In this document: piece by piece, positions 54,727-62,110 of the stretch | Numbering within the stretch: position 1 is the first letter of the stretch | Layout: each line of letters opens with the position of its first letter | Source: Lactobacillus kitasatonis DSM 16761 = JCM 1039 | Lineage (GTDB): Bacteria; Bacillota; Bacilli; Lactobacillales; Lactobacillaceae | DNA: 64,000 nucleotides | NCBI RefSeq assembly: GCF_000615285.1 | Contig: NZ_BALU01000011.1 | Location: forward strand, 1 to 64,000 | Direction of reading: 5' to 3' | Notes under the pieces: generated by a model | The model's database searches: none | What the model saw: the letters and a program-made list of their open reading frames with translations, nothing else | Told to the model about the DNA's origin: nothing | Made by a program: the position numbers and the translations under genes

Positions 54727-54885
54727 TTAATCAGTAATTCTTTCTTTACCAACAGCACGTTGTTCGGAAGGATTATAACCTAAATCTTCAATTTCTTGTC
54801 TTTTTTCTTTGTTATTGATTTGAGGAAGAGTATCCCAAAAGTTAGACTTGTTTTTCTTAATCTTTGAATTTCTGTTAGTTTTCAT
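54727..54885 (-). CDS. Basic small protein of 52 residues, unknown function
   Basis: The frame encodes a very basic N-terminus (KTNRNSKIKKNKSNFWDTLP) and an acidic helical remainder ending KERITD. The ATG follows AAGGA at seven bases, and the stop is close to a shared terminator. I do not recognise a family. It is convergent with the helveticin-like gene, so an immunity role is possible, but nothing in the sequence shows this. It could also be a ribosome- or nucleic-acid-associated small protein. Confidence 0.6.
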   Translation of the reverse strand: MKTNRNSKIKKNKSNFWDTLPQINNKEKRQEIEDLGYNPSEQRAVGKERITD

Positions 54886-54997
54886 TGTTGTTTCCTTCAT
54901 TTTCACTTTCTATAAATATATATAAGTATACTCTGAAAACCAAACCTATTTTTAGCTATTAAGATCGATTAATTCAAAATGAAATATTTTACAAAAA

Positions 54998-55029
54998 TAT
55001 ATGCAATTTATATGCAAAAGATATATAAT
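54998..55029 (+). promoter_or_regulatory. Promoter with direct repeat before the RelB/DinJ-like gene
   Basis: TATATGCAA occurs at 54998-55006 and 55009-55017 (period 11 bp). TATAAT follows at 55024-55029. The repeats cover the -35 region, an arrangement that fits an autoregulated antitoxin operator. Confidence 0.5.
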
Positions 55030-55058
55030 AGTATCAAATTCAGAAAGGAGTAAAAATT

Positions 55059-55373
55059 ATGGTAGAAAAAACAGTAGGACTTTATGTCAGAATGAATCCA
55101 GAAAAGAAGGAAAAGGCAGAAGCAATCTTGAAAAAGCTGGGTTTGAATTCGGCGACAGCAATTAACATGTTCTACGATCAGATTATTCTGCATAATGGAA
55201 TTCCTTTTAGAGTTGAGATTCCAAATGCATGGGATAATTTGGATCAAATGAATAAGTATGAATACGCCAAACTGCTTGACGAGCGCCTGAACACTTTGAG
55301 CGGAAGGGAAGATTTACTTGGAGATGTCGCCAAGAGGCTTGATGCGGAAAAGAATGAAAAGAAAGACAACTAA
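55059..55373 (+). CDS. RelB/DinJ-family antitoxin-like protein, without a partner toxin
   Basis: This 104-residue protein has the ribbon-helix-helix N-terminus of RelB/DinJ antitoxins (VGLYVRMNPEKKEKAEAILKK, then LGLNSATAINMFYDQIILHNGIPF). This segment binds DNA and the C-terminus binds the toxin. A type II toxin gene normally follows at once, but the next frame is an SPFH protein. It may be an orphan antitoxin, a regulator that neutralises a toxin made elsewhere, or the remnant of a lost pair. A direct repeat lies in its promoter. Confidence 0.85.
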   Translation: MVEKTVGLYVRMNPEKKEKAEAILKKLGLNSATAINMFYDQIILHNGIPFRVEIPNAWDNLDQMNKYEYAKLLDERLNTLSGREDLLGDVAKRLDAEKNEKKDN

Positions 55374-55390
55374 GTTTTGAGGTAAAAATT

Positions 55391-56272
55391 ATGATGGCAA
55401 GAATTATTATTGGCATTATTGTCGTTTTAGTTATTGTGTATATTTGTTGTGGTTTTAGAATCGTTCCACAAAATAATGAAGGTTTGGTTGAAACCTTGGG
55501 TAAGTATTCTAAGACAGTAAAAGCTGGATTTATCTTTGTCTGGCCACTTTTCCAAAGAATTCGCAAGGTTCCACTGGCACTTCAACCACTTGAAATTTCT
55601 AAGTACTCAATCATTACCAAAGATAACGCTGAAATTTCTACTAGTTTAACTTTGAACTACTTGGTCACTGATTCATACCGTTACTTCTACAACAACACCG
55701 ACTCAGTTGAGTCAATGGTGCAATTAATCCGTGGTCACTTGCGTGACATTATTGGTCGTATGGATTTGAACGCAGCCCTTGGCTCAACTAAGGAAATTAA
55801 CGATCAACTTTTCACTGCAACTGGTGACCTGACTGATATCTACGGTATCAAGGTCGTTCGTGTCAACGTTGATGAACTTTTACCAAGTGCTGAAATTCAA
55901 CGTGCCATGGACAAACAACTTACTGCCGACCGTGAAAAAACTGCCGCAATTGCTAAGGCCGAAGGTGAAGCTCGTACCATTGAAATGACCACTAAGGCTA
56001 AGAACGATGCTTTGGTTGCTACTGCTAAAGCCAACGCTGAGGCAGTTAAGACGCAAGCTGATGCCGACGCTTACCGTGTACAAAAGATGCAAGAAGCCTT
56101 GTCAAAGGCTGGCGAAGGTTACTTCAGAAACCAAAGTTTGGACAGCTTTAACCAATTGGCTCAAGGTCCTAACAACTTGATCGTGGTTGGCAAGGATGAA
56201 ATGACCGACTTGGGTAAGGTTCCTGCTTTGAAAAAGGTGTGGGATGCCAGCGACGATAAGAAAAATGAATAA
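55391..56272 (+). CDS. SPFH/band 7 membrane protein
   Basis: This 293-residue protein has one N-terminal membrane helix (ARIIIGIIVVLVIVYICCG) followed by an SPFH domain with RIVPQNNEGLVETLGKY and DVKVVRVNVDEL-type strand residues (IYGIKVVRVNVDELLP). The second half is a charged helical stretch with Ala-rich coiled coil (AKAEGEARTIEMTTKAKNDA). Such proteins oligomerise in membrane microdomains and often regulate proteases. No NfeD gene lies beside it. The ATG follows GAGG eight bases upstream. Confidence 0.88.
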   Translation: MMARIIIGIIVVLVIVYICCGFRIVPQNNEGLVETLGKYSKTVKAGFIFVWPLFQRIRKVPLALQPLEISKYSIITKDNAEISTSLTLNYLVTDSYRYFYNNTDSVESMVQLIRGHLRDIIGRMDLNAALGSTKEINDQLFTATGDLTDIYGIKVVRVNVDELLPSAEIQRAMDKQLTADREKTAAIAKAEGEARTIEMTTKAKNDALVATAKANAEAVKTQADADAYRVQKMQEALSKAGEGYFRNQSLDSFNQLAQGPNNLIVVGKDEMTDLGKVPALKKVWDASDDKKNE

Positions 56273-56281
56273 ATAAAAATT

Positions 56282-56315
56282 AGCTCAATTCTCAAATGAG
56301 GATTGAGCTTTTTTA
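56282..56315 (+). terminator. Intrinsic terminator after the SPFH gene
   Basis: AGCTCAATTCTC pairs with GAGGATTGAGCT (one G-U type mismatch) around AAAT and is followed by six T. Confidence 0.88.
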
Positions 56316-56416
56316 TGCTTTTAACGTATACCAGCATCAACATTAAGTAATTTTCACACTCTCTTGCACAACTTATACTTGTAGTAACAATTGAGAACAA
56401 GAGGGGAAAGAAAATT

Positions 56417-56799
56417 ATGTTTGGTCGTACTTATTCAGCAAATTACCGTAAAACGCTCAATCGCGCGCTAACTGTGAAAGAATTCAAAATGATCCACCTG
56501 AGCTTGAGATGCTGAGCCAATATGACACAATTTATTTAGGCTATCAGACCTGGGCAATGACTTTAAGACAACCAATGAGGGCATTCCTACTTGAATATAG
56601 CGGCGAATTTTCTAATAAAAAGATTGCGCCATTCCTTTCTGAAGGTGGCTATGGTTCGAGTGATAGTACTGAATTGATCCGTGAGTTTATTGCACGTGAT
56701 GGTGGTAAAAATAATACTTATACTTCTGCATTGATAGTCGATGGCAATCGCGTTGACGAAAGTGATGTGGAAGTTAAGAGATGGTTGAAGACTATTTAG
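56417..56799 (+). pseudogene. Flavodoxin-like gene remnant, frameshifted
   Basis: The reading frame from ATG 56417 (after GAGGGG) ends after 32 codons. From 56509 onward another frame encodes YDTIYLGYQTW, LRQPMRAFLLEYSGEFSNKK, then PFLSEGGYG, which match the central and C-terminal half of flavodoxin-type proteins. One missing base near 56485 (GAATTC-CAAAAT) would join the frames. Even so, the N-terminus is about 25 residues too short for a flavodoxin, and the usual FMN phosphate loop is absent. I therefore call it a decayed gene; its relation to an intact paralog is unknown. Confidence 0.65.
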
Positions 56800-56966
56800 G
56801 ATATAGCCTCGATTTAGGCTTTTTAATTTTTGCTTAAATAAAATATAGTTCGTAAAATATAGCTTTGCAAATCCTTATATAGTGATGTATTGTATTAATA
56901 TAAAAATAAATAAGAACAATATTATAAGTATTAAGTAATATTGTACGATATATGAAAGGAACAATC

Positions 56967-58628
56967 ATGCCAACTGACATTGAAATTGCTGATGCAGCCA
57001 AAATGCAACCGATCACTGAAATTGCCCAAAAGCTAGGCTTATCCAGTGATGATATTGAACAATATGGTCACTATAAAGCTAAGATCAACTTGCCTGTTAA
57101 GGAAATTGAAGACAAGAAACACAAATTGATTTTGGTGACAGGTATTAACCCAACTTCTGCGGGCGAAGGAAAATCTACTGTTTTAGTTGGCTTGGGGGAT
57201 GCGCTTAACCAATTAGGCCATCAAACTACCATTGCCATGCGTGAACCATCAATGGGTCCTGTTTTTGGTATCAAAGGTGGTGCCACGGGTGGTGGCTACA
57301 GCCAAGTTGTCCCAATGGAAGACATTAACTTACACTTCACTGGTGACATGCATGCTTTGACTTCTGCTAACAACACCTTGGCTGCGCTGATCGACAACTA
57401 CATTATGCGCGATAACGCCTTAGGATTAGATCCACGCAGAATTATTTGGAAGAGAGTCGAAGACGTCAACGATCGTGCTTTAAGAAACGTAGTTACTGGT
57501 CTTGGTGGCATCATGCAAGGCGTTCCTAGAGAAACTGGTTTTGACATCACTGCTGCTTCAGAAATGATGGCTATTCTTTGCTTAGCCGAAGACCTTCATG
57601 ATTTAAAGAAGAGAATTGGCCGTATCGTTGTTGGCTATACTTATGACAAAAAGCCAGTCACCGTTGATCAATTAGGTTTCACCGGCGCAATTACTCTTTT
57701 ATTAAAAGATGCTATTAAGCCTAACTTGGTTCAAACTTTGGATCATACTCCTGCTATTGTTCACGGTGGACCATTTGCCAACATTGCTCATGGCTGTAAT
57801 TCAGTCTTGGCTACGCAAATTGCGCTAAAGACTTCTGATTATACCGTTACTGAATGTGGCTTCGGTGCAGATCTTGGTGCCGAAAAATTCTTGGATATCA
57901 AGCGACCAGTCTTAGGCAAAACCCCGGATGCCGTCGTGATTGTTGCTACAGCTCGTGCGCTTAAGCTTAATGGCGGAGTAGACAAGAACGATTTAACCGA
58001 AGAGAATATTCCTGCCTTGGAAAAGGGAATGGCTAACTTACGCAGACACGTTAAAAACATGCAAAATTATGGTTTGCCAATCGTTGTTGCGATTAACCAT
58101 TTCGCTAGCGACACTGAAGCCGAAATCAAAACTATTCAAGATGCCGTTGCCGAAATGGGTGTAAAAGCAATTGAGGTTGATGCTTGGGCAAAAGGTGGAG
58201 AAGGTACGCAAGATTTAGCCAAAGAAGTTGTCGAACTTGCAGATCAACCTGCTGACTTCCATGAATTGTATAAGAGCACTGACTCGATTGAAGATAAATT
58301 AACTGCAGTTGCTACCAAGATTTATGGTGCTAAGCGTGTAGTTTTATCTAACAAGGCCAAAAAGCAAATTAAAACTTTTGATAAACAAGGCTGGAACACT
58401 TTGCCTGTATGTATTGCTAAAACACAATATTCATTTACTGATGATCAAACCAAGTTAGGTGCCCCAACCGATTTTGACTTCCATATTCGTGATCTTGTTC
58501 CTAAGCTTGGTGCAGGATTCATCGTTGCTTTGTCAGGTACCATGATGACCATGCCAGGTTTGGCTAAGCACCCAGCTGCAGAAAACATGGATATTGATGA
58601 TAATGGTCAAATTACAGGACTATTCTAA
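56967..58628 (+). CDS. fhs: Formate--tetrahydrofolate ligase
   Basis: Fhs makes 10-formyl-tetrahydrofolate from formate, ATP and tetrahydrofolate, supplying one-carbon units for purines. The 553-residue enzyme has the P-loop [15 protein letters not shown] near residue 58 and the family segments [20 protein letters not shown] and [17 protein letters not shown] 56967 is preferred over ATG 56952 because GAAAGGA lies between them at the right distance. purE starts ten bases after its stop, so fhs-purE-purK is an operon. Confidence 0.95.
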   Translation: MPTDIEIADAAKMQPITEIAQKLGLSSDDIEQYGHYKAKINLPVKEIEDKKHKLILVTGINPTSAGEGKSTVLVGLGDALNQLGHQTTIAMREPSMGPVFGIKGGATGGGYSQVVPMEDINLHFTGDMHALTSANNTLAALIDNYIMRDNALGLDPRRIIWKRVEDVNDRALRNVVTGLGGIMQGVPRETGFDITAASEMMAILCLAEDLHDLKKRIGRIVVGYTYDKKPVTVDQLGFTGAITLLLKDAIKPNLVQTLDHTPAIVHGGPFANIAHGCNSVLATQIALKTSDYTVTECGFGADLGAEKFLDIKRPVLGKTPDAVVIVATARALKLNGGVDKNDLTEENIPALEKGMANLRRHVKNMQNYGLPIVVAINHFASDTEAEIKTIQDAVAEMGVKAIEVDAWAKGGEGTQDLAKEVVELADQPADFHELYKSTDSIEDKLTAVATKIYGAKRVVLSNKAKKQIKTFDKQGWNTLPVCIAKTQYSFTDDQTKLGAPTDFDFHIRDLVPKLGAGFIVALSGTMMTMPGLAKHPAAENMDIDDNGQITGLF

Positions 58629-58638
58629 AGGAGAAAAA

Positions 58639-59124
58639 ATGGCTGAAGTAAGCGTAATTATGGGTAGTAAGTCAGATTGGTCAACGATGAAGCATGCTTG
58701 CGAAATCTTAGATCAATTTGGTGTTAGTTATGATAAGCACGTTATTTCTGCACACAGAATGCCAAAAGAAATGTATGATTTTGCCCAAAACGCTGAGAAA
58801 AATGGCACTAAAGTAATTATTGCGGGTGCCGGTATGGCAGCTCATTTGCCTGGCATGACTGCCGCAAATACCGTGATTCCAGTGATTGGTGTTCCCGGTC
58901 AAACTAAGGCATTAGGTGGCATGGATTCTCTTTTATCTATTGTGCAAATGCCAACAGGAATTCCTGTGGCTACGACTGCCATTGGTAATGCAGGTGCAAG
59001 TAATGCGGCACTTCTTGCACTGGAAATTCTTGGAATTAGTGATGAAAAAATAAGACAGCAGCTAAAAGACTATCGACAAAAGATGCATGATGAAGCAAAA
59101 GAAAGCAGTGCGGAACTTGACTGA
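58639..59124 (+). CDS. purE: N5-carboxyaminoimidazole ribonucleotide mutase
   Basis: PurE isomerises N5-CAIR to CAIR in purine synthesis. The 161-residue protein has the class I motif GSKSDWSTM (residues 8-16), then [12 protein letters not shown] and [20 protein letters not shown] is seven bases before ATG 58639, so the upstream in-frame start at 58594 is not used. It shares 38 bp (or 8 bp with the TTG start) with purK and is translationally coupled to it. Confidence 0.95.
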   Translation: MAEVSVIMGSKSDWSTMKHACEILDQFGVSYDKHVISAHRMPKEMYDFAQNAEKNGTKVIIAGAGMAAHLPGMTAANTVIPVIGVPGQTKALGGMDSLLSIVQMPTGIPVATTAIGNAGASNAALLALEILGISDEKIRQQLKDYRQKMHDEAKESSAELD

Positions 59125-60265
59125 TTCAGATTTTATTGAGCAAGGTAAAACAATTGGCATTATCGGAGGTGGTCAATTAGGACAAATGATGGCCTTGTCA
59201 GCTAAATATGGCGGCATGAAGGTTATTACGCTGGATCCGACACCAGATTGTCCTTGTGGTCAGGTAGCCGATAAGCAAATTGTGGCCGAATATTCAGATG
59301 TTAAAGCGATCGAAGAACTGGCAAAAGAAAGTGACGTTTTGACATATGAATTTGAGAATGTGGATCTTAATGCACTGAAGGATGTTGCCGACAAGGTGAA
59401 AATACCGCAAGGCACTAACTTGCTTTATATTACTAAGCATAGACTGCGTGAAAAGAACTTCTTACGTAGTGCTGGCTGTATGACTGCGCCATATTTACCC
59501 GTTAAAAATATGACTGAATTAAAAGATGCCATTAAAAAGATTGGCTATAATTGTGTCCTCAAAACTTGTGAAGGTGGTTACGATGGCCACGGTCAAGAGG
59601 TCTTAAAGAGCGGCACTGATCTTGAAAATAATGAGCATATCAAAGAAATTTTGGCTACGGGAGACTGCATTCTTGAAGGCTGGGTTCTATTCAAAGTTGA
59701 AGCGTCTGTTATGGTAGCAAGAAATGCAAAAGGTGAAGTAACTGTTTTTCCAGTTAGTGAAAACTACAATGCGGACGAAATTTTGCATATCAGCATTGTG
59801 CCTGCACGTGTTTCAAAAGAAGTTTATGACAAGGCGCAAGCTATCGCTAAACGAATAGCAGAGGCAATTCATTTGCGCGGTATTTTGGGCGTAGAGCTGT
59901 TTATCCTGGATAACGGTGACATCTACGTTAATGAACTCGCACCACGTCCTCATAATTCAGGTCACTATTCTATTGAGGCATGTAATTTTGATCAATTCGA
60001 TATCCACGACCGTGCTATTTGCAATTGGCCATTGCCTAAAATTAAGCTGCTATCCAAAGTCGTAATGGTGAATGTGCTGGGCCAACACGTTGCTGGCGTA
60101 AGAAAGGTTATCCCTGAAAAGAGTAACTGGCATTTCCATTACTATGGCAAGGCCGAAATCCGTCATAATCGTAAAATGGGTCACGTCACAATTCTTACTG
60201 ACGATATTGAAAAGACACTGCAAGAAATTAATGACACCCATATCTGGAAAACAAAAGTTAATTAA
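59087..60265 (+). CDS. purK: N5-carboxyaminoimidazole ribonucleotide synthase
   Basis: PurK carboxylates AIR to N5-CAIR using ATP and bicarbonate. The ATP-grasp protein begins [13 protein letters not shown] after a short leader, with the conserved segments [10 protein letters not shown] and [19 protein letters not shown]. The start is uncertain: ATG 59087 has no ribosome binding site and lies far inside purE. TTG 59117, overlapping the purE stop by eight bases, would give a more usual N-terminus ([15 protein letters not shown]). About 380-392 residues. A terminator follows at 60278. Confidence 0.92.
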   Translation: MMKQKKAVRNLTDSDFIEQGKTIGIIGGGQLGQMMALSAKYGGMKVITLDPTPDCPCGQVADKQIVAEYSDVKAIEELAKESDVLTYEFENVDLNALKDVADKVKIPQGTNLLYITKHRLREKNFLRSAGCMTAPYLPVKNMTELKDAIKKIGYNCVLKTCEGGYDGHGQEVLKSGTDLENNEHIKEILATGDCILEGWVLFKVEASVMVARNAKGEVTVFPVSENYNADEILHISIVPARVSKEVYDKAQAIAKRIAEAIHLRGILGVELFILDNGDIYVNELAPRPHNSGHYSIEACNFDQFDIHDRAICNWPLPKIKLLSKVVMVNVLGQHVAGVRKVIPEKSNWHFHYYGKAEIRHNRKMGHVTILTDDIEKTLQEINDTHIWKTKVN

Positions 60266-60277
60266 TATTCTTTGAAA

Positions 60278-60304
60278 AGGAGAGCTTTAATGCTCTCTTT
60301 TTTT
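60278..60304 (+). terminator. Intrinsic terminator after purK
   Basis: GGAGAGC and GCTCTC flank a TTTAA loop and are followed by a run of T. It ends the fhs-purE-purK operon. Confidence 0.85.
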
Positions 60305-60317
60305 GTCTAATTTTCGC

Positions 60318-60332
60318 AAAAACACGAACAAT
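60318..60332 (+). promoter_or_regulatory. PurBox-like PurR activator site
   Basis: AAAAACACGAACAAT resembles the lactic acid bacterial PurBox AWWWCCGAACWWT. Its centre is about 78 bp before the predicted purC transcription start, as is known for PurR-activated promoters of Lactococcus. Confidence 0.6.
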
Positions 60333-60367
60333 GTTATTTAGCTATGTCTTTATTGTCCATTAAAACG

Positions 60368-60396
60368 TTGACATTGTAAGTACTTACTGTTAATAT
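60368..60396 (+). promoter_or_regulatory. Promoter of the purC-purS-purQ-purL operon
   Basis: The -35 TTGACA at 60368-60373 and TAATAT at 60391-60396 are separated by 17 bp, with an additional TG at 60388-60389 (extended -10). A perfect 12-bp palindrome GTAAGTACTTAC lies within the spacer. Confidence 0.75.
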
Positions 60397-60439
60397 CGTT
60401 AACATAAAAGTGAACAAATAATTATTCACTTGCCAGAAG

Positions 60440-60452
60440 TGTTCGTGTTTTT
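60440..60452 (-). promoter_or_regulatory. Second PurBox-like site in inverse orientation, in the purC leader
   Basis: TGTTCGTGTTTTT is the exact complement of AAAAACACGAACA at 60318-60330. It lies about 45 bp downstream of the predicted transcription start, just before the purC ribosome binding site. Confidence 0.5.
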
Positions 60453-60470
60453 ACCAAGGAGAAAAATAAA

Positions 60471-61187
60471 ATGGCAAAGTTGTTGTATACCGGCAAAGTT
60501 AAAGAAATGTGGTCTACAGATGACCCAGAAGTTTTACGCGTGGTTTATACCGACCAGGCAACTGCTGGTAACGGTGAGAAGAAGGATGACTTTAAGAACA
60601 AAGCCTATTTGAACAACGAGATTTCAACCTTAATTTTTGAATACTTAGCTAAGAACGGTGTTCCAACTCATTTCATCAAGAAAATCTCAGATACCGAAGA
60701 ATTAGTTAAAAAGTGTGACATGTTCCCACTTGAAGTTGTTACTAGAAATATTGCAGCTGGCCATTTCTCAAGTCGTTATGGCTTGGGCGAAGGTGAAAAG
60801 TTCGATACCCCAGTTGAAGAATTATTCTACAAGAGCGACGAACTCGATGACCCCATTATGAACGAATCTGATGCGATTGCATTGCACGTTGCAACTGCAG
60901 AAGAACAAAAGAAGATCTGGGAATTATCTCGCCAAGTTAACAAGCTTTTGATTCCACTTTTTGATAAGGCTGGAATGGAATTAGTCGACTTTAAGCTTGA
61001 ATTTGGTAAAGACGCAGACGGAAACATCATCCTCGCAGATGAATTTTCACCAGATAACTGCCGCCTTTGGGACAAAAAGACCAAGAAGCATATGGATAAG
61101 GATGTCTACCGTAGAGACATTGGTGATTTAACTACTGTCTATGAACAAGATTTAGCCCGCATTAAGCAAGCACTAAAGGAGATTTAA
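60471..61187 (+). CDS. purC: Phosphoribosylaminoimidazole-succinocarboxamide synthase (SAICAR synthetase)
   Basis: PurC joins aspartate to CAIR. The 238-residue enzyme starts LLYTGKVKEMW, the usual KxK-type ATP loop, and contains VVTRNIAAGHFSSRYGLGEG and LADEFSPDNCRLWD, both family signatures. AAGGAG precedes the ATG. It is the first gene of the second purine operon, behind a PurBox-like site and a strong promoter. purS follows immediately. Confidence 0.96.
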   Translation: MAKLLYTGKVKEMWSTDDPEVLRVVYTDQATAGNGEKKDDFKNKAYLNNEISTLIFEYLAKNGVPTHFIKKISDTEELVKKCDMFPLEVVTRNIAAGHFSSRYGLGEGEKFDTPVEELFYKSDELDDPIMNESDAIALHVATAEEQKKIWELSRQVNKLLIPLFDKAGMELVDFKLEFGKDADGNIILADEFSPDNCRLWDKKTKKHMDKDVYRRDIGDLTTVYEQDLARIKQALKEI

Positions 61188-61442
61188 ATGACTACTGTCC
61201 GTATTTACGTAACCTACAAGCCTTCAGTTTTTGATCCACAAGGAGCCGCAATCACCGATTCAGTTAATTCCCTCGGTCATGACGAAGTTAAGAAAATTGT
61301 TGTTGGTAAGTTCTTCGATATAACTTTAGACGAAGACAACTTAGATAAAGTTAAAGCAGATGTTAAAGACATCGCCGAATCTTTATTGGTTAACTTCAAT
61401 ATGGAAACTTACAAGATTAAAGTTTTGGAGGAAAATGCATGA
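61188..61442 (+). CDS. purS: FGAM synthase subunit PurS
   Basis: This 84-residue protein is the small dimeric subunit that links PurQ and PurL of Gram-positive FGAM synthase. The typical N-terminus [16 protein letters not shown] and segment [20 protein letters not shown] are visible. The ATG follows the purC stop at once, with AAGGAGAT inside purC. It overlaps purQ by four bases. Confidence 0.95.
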   Translation: MTTVRIYVTYKPSVFDPQGAAITDSVNSLGHDEVKKIVVGKFFDITLDEDNLDKVKADVKDIAESLLVNFNMETYKIKVLEENA

Positions 61443-62110
61443 AAATTGCAGTAGTTGTTTTTCCAGGCTCTAATTGCGATATCGATATGTATGAAGCTTT
61501 TCACACCGTTTGCAAAGCAGACATTGAATATGTTTCTTACAAAGAAAAAAGCCTAGACGGTTTTGATGCAGTTGTTCTACCAGGTGGCTTTTCTTACGGT
61601 GACTACTTAAGAACTGGAGCAATCGCTCGTTTTTCAAATATTATTCCAGCCGTTGAAAAGATGGCAGAAGAAGGAAAGCTAGTTTTAGGTGTCTGCAACG
61701 GTTTCCAAATTTTAACAGAAATGGGATTGCTTCCTGGAGCACTTAAGAAAAACGATAGTCTTCAATTCGTGTGCAAAACCGTAACGCTAGAAGTTGAAAA
61801 TACACATACGCCATTTACTACTGAGTATGAAGATAAAGAACTTATCCGTATTCCTATCGCTCACGGTGATGGCAGCTATTACGCAGACGAAGATGTGCTT
61901 GCAGAATTAGAAAACAATCATCAAGTTGTCTTTAGATATCATGGTGAAAATCCTAATGGCAGTCTTCATGATATTGCTGGTATCTGTAACAAAGAAGGCA
62001 ATGTTTTAGGCATGATGCCTCACCCTGAAAGAGCCGTTGAAAAAATTCTTGGCGGCACAGATGGATTGCCTTTATTTAAGTCACTTTTGAAAGCAGGAGT
62101 TCAAGCATGA
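61439..62110 (+). CDS. purQ: FGAM synthase glutaminase subunit PurQ
   Basis: PurQ releases ammonia from glutamine for PurL. The 223-residue protein has the class I amidotransferase nucleophile in GVCNGFQIL (Cys-86), an early VVFPGSNCD segment and the His/Glu pair in [10 protein letters not shown]. It overlaps purS and purL by four bases each, indicating tight coupling of the three subunits. Confidence 0.95.
   Translation: MKIAVVVFPGSNCDIDMYEAFHTVCKADIEYVSYKEKSLDGFDAVVLPGGFSYGDYLRTGAIARFSNIIPAVEKMAEEGKLVLGVCNGFQILTEMGLLPGALKKNDSLQFVCKTVTLEVENTHTPFTTEYEDKELIRIPIAHGDGSYYADEDVLAELENNHQVVFRYHGENPNGSLHDIAGICNKEGNVLGMMPHPERAVEKILGGTDGLPLFKSLLKAGVQA

Noticed and set aside
55207-55566. 119-codon minus-strand frame
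   Set aside because: Shadow across the end of the antitoxin gene and the start of the SPFH gene, without motif or ribosome binding site.
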